A stretch of DNA of 12,888 nucleotides from an uncultured Prevotella sp. (GTDB taxonomy: Bacteria > Bacteroidota > Bacteroidia > Bacteroidales > Bacteroidaceae), in contig URFI01000043.1 in NCBI GenBank assembly GCA_900547085.1, forward strand, positions 1 through 12,888. The letters run 5' to 3'. The first letter of the stretch is position 1, and every line of letters begins with the position of its first letter. Positions 1 through 6,299 of the stretch are shown here, one piece after another. The position numbers and the translations under genes are program-made. The notes below the pieces were generated by a model. That model was given only the letters and a program-made list of their open reading frames with translations, was not told the DNA's origin and did no database searches.

Positions 1-59
1 CACGCCCCTACCACTCTCATTTCACCATTCTTTTTAGAAGCTCTAACGCGGAAAATGTA

Positions 60-1571
60 TTACAGCTTGATGCTCTTTTTCTTAGCTTTGCTCTCGTTAT
101 TCATTCTGTCAAGCGCAGTAACCACATATCGATATTTGGTTTTGCCATCGACATAAGGTAGTTTATACATCGTTTCCGAAGTGATGGCGACAATCTTGGA
201 AGGATTGTCCAAGTTGACACGCTCACCATTGTTGAAACGGTAAACCACATACTTTGTTGCTACGTCATCCCAATCTTTACCACGAGGTTCTGTCCAAAAC
301 AGGATGTAGCCATCGCTTGTCCATACGGGTTTTAGCTTTCGAGGTTTCTTTGGGCGCTTGCCATCAATAAACGGCATCTCGGGTTGCAAGGCCGGGTACT
401 TCCAATAATAGTTGCGAAGAGCCGTTCCGTAGTTACCTACATTATCCACCACAGCCTTGGCATACCACAAAACAGTTCCCTTCACATTCGACATCTGATC
501 ATGCAGGCGGAATTTTGCCGGTAGTTGATTGCTATTCGGGTTTTGTAGGTCAGCGTACTTCGCTGTACGATCCACACTCTCGCCAATGTATAAAGGTCGG
601 TTACCGGCATAACGGTTCCACCACCTGATGAGCGTGTCATAATCGGCCGTTGGGTGACCGATTTGCCAATATAACTGCGGAACGCAATAATCTACCCAAC
701 CCTTGTTCACCCACAACAAGACATCGGCATAAAGATCGTCATAATTCTGTAGTCCTCGGGTGTTGCTGCCAAGTGTTGGATCATTCTTCTTGTTGCGGTA
801 TATACCAAAAGGCGAAACGCCAAATTTCACCCAAGGCTTGCGCTGGTGTATCTTTTCACCCAACTCTTTGATGAACAAGTTGACGTTGTAGCGACGCCAG
901 TCATTGACGTTCTTCAATCCATTATTATAGAGTTGGAATTCGCGACCGTCGGGAATGACTTCACCAGGAGCTGGATAAGGATAGAAATAATCGTCGATGT
1001 GCAAACCATCCACATCATAGCGACGCACAATGTCGTCTACCACCTTATAAATATATTCCCTGTTGGCGGGGTCGCCCGGGTTGAGAATAAACTGTCCGGC
1101 ATACGAAAATACCTTGCCAGGTTGCTTGATGGCAATATGATTGCCGGCCAAAGCGGAAGTACTCTTGGTCTTGGCACGGTAAGGATTAATCCATGCATGC
1201 AGTTCCATTCCGCGCTGGTGACACTGCTCTATCATCCATTGCAGAGGGTCCCAAAAAGGATAGGGCGCTTGTCCTTGCACGCCTGTCAAGAAACGACTCC
1301 ATGGTTCATAACTACTTTGATAGAGCGCATCGCACTCTGCCCTGACTTGGAAGATGATGGCATTGACACCATCCTTCTGCAATTCATCTAATTGATAACG
1401 CAACGTGCGCTGCATGTTGGCCGTTCCCATTCCTTCGAACTGACCATTTACACACTGTATCCATGCCCCTCGAAACTCACGTTTCTTCAGATTATCGGCC
1501 TTACTTGCCAACAAGTTACTACATACCACGAATAAGAGCAACAGTCTTATCTTGATTAAAAATTTATTCAT
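60..1571 (-). CDS. Exported glycoside hydrolase-like protein, GHL10/YngK (DUF187) family
   Basis: About 503 residues from the ATG at 1571. An N-terminal hydrophobic stretch (about residues 8-22) reads as a signal peptide, so the product is probably periplasmic or surface-exposed. A TIM-barrel of the GHL10 (glycosyl hydrolase-like 10) type follows: FRGAWIQ at 33-39, HAWINPYRA at about 125-133, GLHIDDYFYP at about 189-198 with acidic residues D193/D194, GVSPFGIYRN at about 251-260 and VPQLYWQ at about 297-303. The last 90 residues resemble a fibronectin type III-like domain. Family members are linked to cell-wall or polysaccharide breakdown, but the substrate cannot be read from sequence. The frame stays open upstream to 1658; I prefer 1571 over the in-frame ATG at 1583 because the latter abuts a promoter-like box, and the earlier residues do not look like a signal peptide. 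The gene is monocistronic as far as visible. Family assignment is firm, specificity unknown. Confidence 0.88.
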   Translation of the reverse strand: MNKFLIKIRLLLLFVVCSNLLASKADNLKKREFRGAWIQCVNGQFEGMGTANMQRTLRYQLDELQKDGVNAIIFQVRAECDALYQSSYEPWSRFLTGVQGQAPYPFWDPLQWMIEQCHQRGMELHAWINPYRAKTKSTSALAGNHIAIKQPGKVFSYAGQFILNPGDPANREYIYKVVDDIVRRYDVDGLHIDDYFYPYPAPGEVIPDGREFQLYNNGLKNVNDWRRYNVNLFIKELGEKIHQRKPWVKFGVSPFGIYRNKKNDPTLGSNTRGLQNYDDLYADVLLWVNKGWVDYCVPQLYWQIGHPTADYDTLIRWWNRYAGNRPLYIGESVDRTAKYADLQNPNSNQLPAKFRLHDQMSNVKGTVLWYAKAVVDNVGNYGTALRNYYWKYPALQPEMPFIDGKRPKKPRKLKPVWTSDGYILFWTEPRGKDWDDVATKYVVYRFNNGERVNLDNPSKIVAITSETMYKLPYVDGKTKYRYVVTALDRMNNESKAKKKSIKL

Positions 1572-1581
1572 ATTTGTTTTC

Positions 1582-1663
1582 ATCTTTTGCAAAGATAGTG
1601 CAAGCCGAAGACAGAGAAAGTTTACTTTCTTTGTTGAGGCGAAGCCTATCTTCTGCAAAGATA
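1582..1663. repeat. Compact palindromic intergenic element with promoter-like ends
   Basis: Both ends carry a small inverted repeat containing the same core: ATCTTT-TGC-AAAGAT at 1582-1596 and TATCTT-CTGCA-AAGATA at 1647-1663. GCAAAGATAGTG occurs at both ends (1589-1600 and 1655-1666), in the same orientation. Between them is a near-perfect 10-bp stem (1611-1620 with 1625-1634, one G-T pair, 4-base loop). The design, hairpin flanked by two TATCTTTG boxes on the minus strand, resembles short intergenic elements I recall from other Prevotella and Bacteroides genomes. That it is dispersed is inference; only one copy is in this window. Confidence 0.55.
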
Positions 1664-1687
1664 GTGGTTGTTGGCTGAACTGCCAAA
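1656..1687 (-). promoter_or_regulatory. Candidate promoter of the GHL10-family gene
   Basis: On the minus strand TTTG (1687-1684) is followed after 20 bases by TATCTTTG (1663-1656), matching the Bacteroidetes -33/-7 consensus TTTG / TANNTTTG. Transcription would begin near 1650 and give a leader of about 80 bases. A second TATCTTTG at 1597-1590 has no matching -33 box and lies very close to the start codon. Confidence 0.55.
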
Positions 1688-1695
1688 TATATTTG
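1684..1695. promoter_or_regulatory. Perfect 12-bp palindrome with a -7 box on each strand
   Basis: CAAATATATTTG is perfectly self-complementary and extends to CTG...CAG (1680-1699) with one mismatch. It contains TATATTTG on the plus strand (1688-1695) and, by symmetry, on the minus strand (1691-1684). Its left TTTG also serves as the -33 box of the minus-strand promoter above. It could be a bidirectional promoter core or a regulator site in this divergent spacer. Confidence 0.35.
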
Positions 1696-1755
1696 ACAGA
1701 ACGAGCCTCCCCGAAGAATTATCTGATGGCCGCCGCATATTTGCCTAATAATGAT

Positions 1756-1763
1756 TATCTTTG
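1756..1763 (+). promoter_or_regulatory. Candidate -7 box for the engB operon
   Basis: TATCTTTG fits TANNTTTG and lies 18 bases before the engB ATG, implying a leader of roughly 12 bases. There is no TTTG at the expected -33 spacing; the nearest (1740-1743) is only 12 bases away. Transcription from the plus-strand TATATTTG at 1688-1695 is an alternative. Confidence 0.4.
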
Positions 1764-1781
1764 CAGAAAGAACGTAAGAAT

Positions 1782-2381
1782 ATGGAAATTAAGAAGGCCG
1801 AATTCCTCATATCATCGCCAACCTTAGACAAATGTCCCAAAGACAATCGGATAGAATATGCATTCATCGGACGCTCGAATGTAGGGAAATCCAGTCTTAT
1901 CAACATGCTCTGCAACCATAAGGGACTGTCCAAGACATCATCCACACCGGGCAAAACCCTTCTCATCAATCACTTCTTGATCAACGATGAGTGGTACTTG
2001 GTTGACCTGCCTGGCTACGGATTTGCCAAGAGATCCAAGAAAGTGCAGGCGGATATTGAGAAAATGATTAACACCTACATTCTGCAACGAGATCAGTTGG
2101 TCAACTTGTTCGTGCTGATTGACGTGCGTCACGAGCAACAAAAGATAGACCGTGCGTTCATCGATTGGTTAGGAGAAAACGAGATACCCTTCACCATTGT
2201 GTTCACCAAAGCCGACAAACTGGGGCCGGTGAAGGCGAAAGCCAATGCAGCTCAGTGGATGGAACAATTAAGAGATGCATGGGAAGAACTGCCACCTTAT
2301 TTTATTACGAGCTCGGAAAAACGAACGGGCCGCGAAGAGTTGTTGGCTTATATCGATGAAATAAACCAATCACTTCTGTAA
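1782..2381 (+). CDS. engB: Ribosome-biogenesis GTPase EngB (YsxC/YihA)
   Basis: A 199-residue TRAFAC-class GTPase of the usual length for EngB, a cytoplasmic GTPase needed for late assembly of the large ribosomal subunit. All G motifs are visible: G1 GRSNVGKSS at 30-38, the G2 threonine in SSTPGKT at 53-59, G3 DLPG at 75-78, G4 TKAD at 142-145 and G5 TSSE at 176-179. GRSNVGKSSLIN and VDLPGYGFAK are hallmark EngB sequences. The frame remains open to a TTG at 1761, but that codon lies in a promoter-like box, so the ATG at 1782 is chosen. The stop is followed after two bases by the ABC-F ATG, so the two genes are almost certainly co-transcribed, and both products act on or around the ribosome. 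Confidence 0.96.
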   Translation: MEIKKAEFLISSPTLDKCPKDNRIEYAFIGRSNVGKSSLINMLCNHKGLSKTSSTPGKTLLINHFLINDEWYLVDLPGYGFAKRSKKVQADIEKMINTYILQRDQLVNLFVLIDVRHEQQKIDRAFIDWLGENEIPFTIVFTKADKLGPVKAKANAAQWMEQLRDAWEELPPYFITSSEKRTGREELLAYIDEINQSLL

Positions 2382-2383
2382 AC

Positions 2384-4159
2384 ATGGCTGGACCAATACC
2401 TTATTTAGACGTTCAGAATCTAACGAAATCTTTCGGCGACCTTGTTTTGTTCAACAACATCTCCTTCTCCGTTGCCGAAGGTCAGCGCATCGGTCTCATC
2501 GCCCAGAATGGCACCGGCAAGTCTACCCTGCTGTCGGTTCTTACCGGTAAGGAAGGCAAGGACGGTGGCGAGATTATCATGAAGAAAGATCTCAAGATTG
2601 GCTATCTTGAACAGAAGACCCAGTTTGATGAAAACGAATCGGTGTTAGACGCTTGCTTTAATCATCAAGGCGATCCGCAGAAAGTGTTAAAGGCCAAGCA
2701 AATACTAACGATGTTGCACATTGATGATCTTGACCAACCCATGGGACAACTGAGTGGTGGACAGCAAAAACGGGTGGCCTTGGCGAACGTTCTGATTACC
2801 GAACCCGAACTGTTCATCCTCGATGAGCCGACCAACCATTTGGACTTGGAAATGGTAGAGTGGTTAGAAAGCTACCTGTCGCGGGGCAACAAGACGCTGT
2901 TGATGGTGACGCACGACCGCTTTTTCTTGGATCGCGTGTGCAATTCGATTCTTGAATTAGACGACCGAAGCATCTACGCATACCGCGGTAATTACAGTTA
3001 TTATCTGGAAAAGCGCCAAGAACGCATCGAAAACAAACGGGCGGAGGTGGCGCGGGCCAACAACTTGTATCGCACCGAACTGGAATGGATGCGACGCATG
3101 CCACAGGCTCGCGGACACAAGGCGCGCTATCGTGAGGAGGCTTTCTACGAACTGCAACAGGTAGCCAAACAAAAGGTTGAGGAAAGACAAATCAGACTGA
3201 AATCGAGCAACGTGTATATCGGTTCCAAGATTTTCGAGTGTCAATATGTATCGAAGGCTTGGGGCGACAAAGTGATACTGAAAGACTTTTATTACAACTT
3301 TGCCAGATTTGAGAAGTTAGGCATCATCGGCAACAACGGAACCGGGAAATCAACGTTCATCAAGTTGTTAATGGGACTCGTTGAACCCGACAGTGGGAAG
3401 TTCGACATCGGTGAAACCGTTCGGTTTGGCTACTTCTCGCAAGAAGGATTACAGTTTGACGACCAGCAAAAAGTGATTGATGTGGTCAGTGACGTTGCTG
3501 AGAACATCAATCTGGGTGGCGGCAAAAGCATGACGGCCTCGCAGCTGCTGCAACACTTCTTGTTCACGCCCGAGCAGCAACACAACTTTGTTTACAAACT
3601 CAGTGGCGGCGAATTGCGTAAGCTATACCTTTGCACGGTGTTGATGAAAAACCCCAATTTCCTGGTGCTTGATGAGCCTACGAACGATTTGGACATTCAA
3701 ACACTGCAGGTGCTGGAAAACTATTTGCAAGACTTTCCCGGGTGTGTGATTGTCATCAGTCACGACAGGTATTTCATGGACAAGGTAGTTGACCACATCT
3801 TAGTGTTCAAGGGTGAGGGCGAAATTCAAGACTTCCCTGGCAATTACACGCAATTCAGAGAGTGGAACAGCCTGAAACCCATTGAACAGAAACCTGAGGA
3901 AAAGAAGGAGAAGTCCGCTGTCAAAGATTACAGAAGCAATGAAAAGAAAAAGCTCTCTTATAAAGAAAAACGAGAGTTTGAAGCTTTGGATGAGGACATT
4001 ACAAAGCTGGAGCAACAGATAAAGGACTTAGAAGAAGAGATATGCAGCGGGAAGTTGACCGTTGAAGACCTCACGGCCAAGAGCATGCTGCTACCCACCT
4101 TAAAAGAAGAACTGGATGAAAAAAGCATGAGATGGCTTGAATTATCCGAACTATCCTAA
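2384..4159 (+). CDS. ABC-F family ATP-binding protein (Uup-like)
   Basis: A 591-residue protein with two ABC ATPase domains and no membrane segments, the layout of ABC-F proteins, which act on ribosomes rather than as transporters. Domain 1: Walker A QNGTGKST at 41-48, signature LSGGQ at 123-127, Walker B LFILDEPTNHLD at 143-154. An arginine-rich inter-domain linker of the P-site tRNA-interaction type spans about 200-280. Domain 2: Walker A GNNGTGKS at 316-323, signature LSGGE at 406-410, Walker B LVLDEP at 427-432. A charged linker and a predicted coiled coil at about 520-590 match the C-terminal domain of Uup. The first Walker A has Ala40 where many homologues have Gly; I recall this in Bacteroidetes relatives. 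Household Uup is likelier than an antibiotic-protection ABC-F, but sequence reading alone does not exclude the latter. Confidence 0.93.
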   Translation: MAGPIPYLDVQNLTKSFGDLVLFNNISFSVAEGQRIGLIAQNGTGKSTLLSVLTGKEGKDGGEIIMKKDLKIGYLEQKTQFDENESVLDACFNHQGDPQKVLKAKQILTMLHIDDLDQPMGQLSGGQQKRVALANVLITEPELFILDEPTNHLDLEMVEWLESYLSRGNKTLLMVTHDRFFLDRVCNSILELDDRSIYAYRGNYSYYLEKRQERIENKRAEVARANNLYRTELEWMRRMPQARGHKARYREEAFYELQQVAKQKVEERQIRLKSSNVYIGSKIFECQYVSKAWGDKVILKDFYYNFARFEKLGIIGNNGTGKSTFIKLLMGLVEPDSGKFDIGETVRFGYFSQEGLQFDDQQKVIDVVSDVAENINLGGGKSMTASQLLQHFLFTPEQQHNFVYKLSGGELRKLYLCTVLMKNPNFLVLDEPTNDLDIQTLQVLENYLQDFPGCVIVISHDRYFMDKVVDHILVFKGEGEIQDFPGNYTQFREWNSLKPIEQKPEEKKEKSAVKDYRSNEKKKLSYKEKREFEALDEDITKLEQQIKDLEEEICSGKLTVEDLTAKSMLLPTLKEELDEKSMRWLELSELS

Positions 4160-4274
4160 GTGTATAGCTCGACACTCCCGCCCCACTCTACTGGCTTTTG
4201 TCACTTTTTTTCACGAAAAGGGTGTAGAACATCTTGCCAAGTTTGCTGACATGTAGTTTGAGCAAACCATCCAA

Positions 4275-4294
4275 TGGGTGCGCGAGCGCATCCA
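4275..4294. repeat. Inverted repeat, 9-bp arms
   Basis: TGGGTGCGC (4275-4283) pairs with GCGCATCCA (4286-4294) over a 2-base spacer with one G-T pair, so an RNA hairpin would open to a 4-base loop. It is GC-rich but has no T-run after it on either strand, so it is not a standard intrinsic terminator. It may stabilise the 3' end of the ABC-F transcript. Confidence 0.5.
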
Positions 4295-4332
4295 CCCCGG
4301 AAAGCAACGTCTATGACATTGGTGCCAAAAGT

Positions 4333-4381
4333 CATGGACTTTGGTGCCCAATTCAAATGATTTTGGCATTCAAAGTCCATG
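4333..4381. repeat. Inverted repeat, perfect 11-bp arms
   Basis: CATGGACTTTG (4333-4343) is the exact reverse complement of CAAAGTCCATG (4371-4381), separated by 27 bases. TTGGTGCC occurs twice, just before the left arm and overlapping its end. No T-run follows. The role is unknown; a structured RNA tail or a remnant of a small non-autonomous element are possible. Confidence 0.6.
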
Positions 4382-4525
4382 CAATTGAAAGCACACTAGA
4401 CATACCGCTTTTTCAAAGGGCTTTGAGGAGGATACAGACCCTCTGACTGCGTATACTTGGCTTCGGCTCATAATCCGTTAATGCGCAGACCGATTGTTAA
4501 CTGTCAAATATACATTGCGCATGAA

Positions 4526-4552
4526 CCATGAACCATGATACATGGTTCATGG
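4526..4552. repeat. Perfect 12-bp inverted repeat with 3-base loop after the BspA-like gene
   Basis: CCATGAACCATG (4526-4537) and CATGGTTCATGG (4541-4552) are exact reverse complements around ATA. The left side also has a direct repeat of ATGAACC. It starts 21 bases beyond the stop codon of the minus-strand BspA-like gene, where a transcription terminator would be expected, but no T-run follows on the minus strand. It may act as a terminator-like or mRNA-stabilising hairpin. Confidence 0.65.
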
Positions 4553-4573
4553 CACATGATTGACCATCAATGG

Positions 4574-5881
4574 TTAGCGTTGCAATATCTTGCGACCGTT
4601 CGTGACCACAACACCCTTGTAGTTCTTGTTCACCTGCCGGCCGCTGAGGTCGTATATTTTGCCATCACCCACCTTGCCGGCAGCCGTCACATGGTCAATG
4701 CCAGTGGTCTTGGCTGTGAAGTAACCCGTGGTGGGGTTAGCCATCTCAATGCCCGTTTTGTTTTCGTCGAACGCAGTGTTGGTACCTTTCAGCTGCCTAC
4801 AGTCATAAAACATATGTTGACCGTCAACATTTTGACCAACCTTCCAGTTACTGTTGCAGTAAATAGTGGTTAGGGAAGTGCAGCCATAGAACATCCAACT
4901 CATGCCGGTGACGTTTTTGGTGTTAAAGTTGCTCACATCGAGCGATGTCAATGCCGAGCAGCCAGAGAACATGTAGTACATGTAGGTGACGTTTTTGGTT
5001 TTGAAGTTGCTCAGGTCGAGCGATGTCAATGCCTTGCAGTCAGAGAACATGCTGCTCATGCTGGTTACGTTTTGGGTATTGAATTTGCTCACATCGAGTG
5101 ATGTCAATGCTTTGCAGCCAGAGAACATTTCTCTCATGTAGATGACGTTTTGGGTATTGAAGTTGCTCACATCGAGCGATGTCAATGTCTCGCAGCATAA
5201 GAACATCCAGCTCATGTTGGTGACGTTCTGAGTGTTAAAGTTGCTCACATCGAGCGAAACCACTGCCTGGCAGCCAGCGAACATGCCCCCCATGTCGGTG
5301 ACTTTTTTGGTATTGAAGTTGCTCACATCGAGCGATGTCAATGCCTGGCAGCCAGCGAACATGTCGCTCATGTTGGTGACGTTTTGGGTGTTAAAATTGC
5401 TCAGGTCGAGCGATTTCAATGCCTTGCAGCCAGAGAACATGCCTCTCATGTAGATGACGTTTTCTGTATTGAATTTGCTCACATCAAGCGATGTCAATAT
5501 CTCGCAGTTACGGAACATATACGCCATGTCGGTGACTTTTTCGGTGTTCAGGTTCCGTATGCCCTCGATATCTTGCAAATTGACACAATATGCGAACCAA
5601 GATTTGGTGCTGATGGGACGGTACTCGGAAAAGGAGGCGTCGAACACAACGTGCTTGATACTTCTCTGGCGATTAAAATAATCACCTGCCCAAGCGGGTT
5701 TCTCTCTATTGGGCATGTCGTAGATGCGACCATGGTCCTGACGGGTGGCGCGCTGATTGTCATAATAAAAAGTGAGCGTCTGGTCGGATGTTAATACGGC
5801 ATAAGCCTCTTGTGCTGCCACAGGTAGGCTACCCGTGACCGCCAAAAGAGCAACGAGGAGGGAACGTAGATAATTTCTCAT
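4574..5881 (-). CDS. Exported BspA-like leucine-rich repeat surface protein (DUF285 repeats)
   Basis: 435 residues from the ATG at 5881. The start is chosen because a clear signal peptide follows at once (MRNYLRSLLVALLAV, with VAA before a likely cleavage near residue 23); the frame is open further up but without such a feature. Residues 24-128 are a non-repeat N-terminal part. Residues 129-336 are eight 26-residue repeats of the BspA/DUF285 kind, bordered by degenerate copies (about 103-128 and 337-362). The C-terminal tail (about 395-435, with GKIYDLSGRQV and KGVVVTNGRK) resembles the tail found on many Prevotella surface proteins. Related proteins such as Tannerella BspA bind host proteins or mediate coaggregation; the ligand here is unknown. 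The gene stands alone, divergent from the cation transporter and convergent with the ABC-F gene. Confidence 0.9.
   Translation of the reverse strand: MRNYLRSLLVALLAVTGSLPVAAQEAYAVLTSDQTLTFYYDNQRATRQDHGRIYDMPNREKPAWAGDYFNRQRSIKHVVFDASFSEYRPISTKSWFAYCVNLQDIEGIRNLNTEKVTDMAYMFRNCEILTSLDVSKFNTENVIYMRGMFSGCKALKSLDLSNFNTQNVTNMSDMFAGCQALTSLDVSNFNTKKVTDMGGMFAGCQAVVSLDVSNFNTQNVTNMSWMFLCCETLTSLDVSNFNTQNVIYMREMFSGCKALTSLDVSKFNTQNVTSMSSMFSDCKALTSLDLSNFKTKNVTYMYYMFSGCSALTSLDVSNFNTKNVTGMSWMFYGCTSLTTIYCNSNWKVGQNVDGQHMFYDCRQLKGTNTAFDENKTGIEMANPTTGYFTAKTTGIDHVTAAGKVGDGKIYDLSGRQVNKNYKGVVVTNGRKILQR
4874..5497 (-). repeat. Eight tandem 78-bp coding repeats
   Basis: Eight units of exactly 78 bp without indels encode 26-residue repeats. 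Conserved protein positions are roughly L4, D5, V/L6, S7, F9, T11, V14, M17, M20, F21 and C24. Positions 16, 18 and 19 vary most. Units share long identical stretches at DNA level, so recombination between them could change the copy number. Confidence 0.9.
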
Positions 5882-6084
5882 GATGATTGGTTTTAAATGA
5901 ATAAGAAGAGGCCATCTGTCCGTCTTGTTTCCCAAAGGGTGGTGCTGGCAAACGCGTGACCGTGATTAACTATCAATTGCGGATTGCAGTAAACATTCAT
6001 CTTTTCGTGAACAGATGATGTTCCTGCACCGGAAATCTCACCTTGCCCATATCGGTTGCGTGTGTCAGAAGGTGAATACGAACA

Positions 6085-6115
6085 CAAAATTAAATATAAA
6101 AACCAGAAAAACAAC
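6085..6115 (-). promoter_or_regulatory. Candidate promoter of the BspA-like gene
   Basis: On the minus strand GTTG (6115-6112, one mismatch to TTTG) is followed after 19 bases by TAATTTTG (6092-6085), matching TANNTTTG. The region is A/T-rich. Transcription would start near 6078, about 200 bases before the start codon. Confidence 0.5.
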
Positions 6116-6236
6116 GGATTACCCTAAAAATATTTGGATGGTCAATCGTTTAAAGTGAGTTTCAAGTGAGTGAGCCGCCACCTACATTAGAAAATGAGAT
6201 TGAGCGTCATGTTATTTTGCAGATATTCTAAAGGTG

Positions 6237-6269
6237 TACACAGCGTGTAGTTAAAAATCACTATATTTG
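6237..6269 (+). promoter_or_regulatory. Candidate -7 box and possible operator of the cation efflux gene
   Basis: TATATTTG at 6262-6269 fits TANNTTTG and would give a leader of about 24 bases before the ATG at 6300. No TTTG lies at the -33 position; there instead is the inverted repeat TACAC-AGC-GTGTA (6237-6249). A regulator site at that place is possible but the 5-bp arms are short. Confidence 0.4.
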
Positions 6270-6299
6270 CCGGAGCAACCCTTTATTTTTAAAACATTG

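Larger units (their letters stand above)
4160..4573. other. Non-coding gap between convergent genes, rich in inverted repeats
   Basis: These 414 bases lie between the stop codons of the ABC-F gene and the BspA-like gene. I see no credible gene: the longest open frame (about 70 codons from 4234 on the plus strand) has no recognisable protein character. The stretch holds three strong inverted repeats, listed separately, and a T7 run at 4205-4211 that lacks a convincing stem before it. Confidence 0.7.
5882..6299. other. Divergent spacer between BspA-like and cation efflux genes
   Basis: 418 bases with no credible gene. A minus-strand promoter (6085-6115) and a plus-strand -7 box (6262-6269) are listed separately. 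The part from 5882 to about 6078 would be an untranslated leader of roughly 200 bases for the BspA-like mRNA. I do not recognise a known riboswitch in it. Confidence 0.6.

Noticed and set aside
32..44. TTAGA-AGC-TCTAA inverted repeat beyond the stop of the GHL10-family gene as a terminator
   Set aside because: The stem is 5 weak pairs and on the minus strand it is followed by A residues, not T; nothing else is visible in the first 59 bases.
4204..4220. T-rich stretch after the ABC-F gene as an intrinsic terminator
   Set aside because: CTTTT and AAAAG flank the T7 run, but the run sits inside the would-be loop and the stem is only 5 weak base pairs.
4234..4446. 70-codon open frame in the gap after the ABC-F gene
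   Set aside because: No protein character is recognised, and the frame passes through two inverted repeats; it is better read as non-coding.
4501..4512. CTGTCAAATATA matching the minus strand of the palindrome at 1688-1699
   Set aside because: A 12-base A/T-rich match between two spacers is expected by chance several times in a window of this size.
4874..5497. CRISPR array
   Set aside because: The regular 78-bp repeats are in frame and encode 26-residue leucine-rich units; there are no unique spacers.
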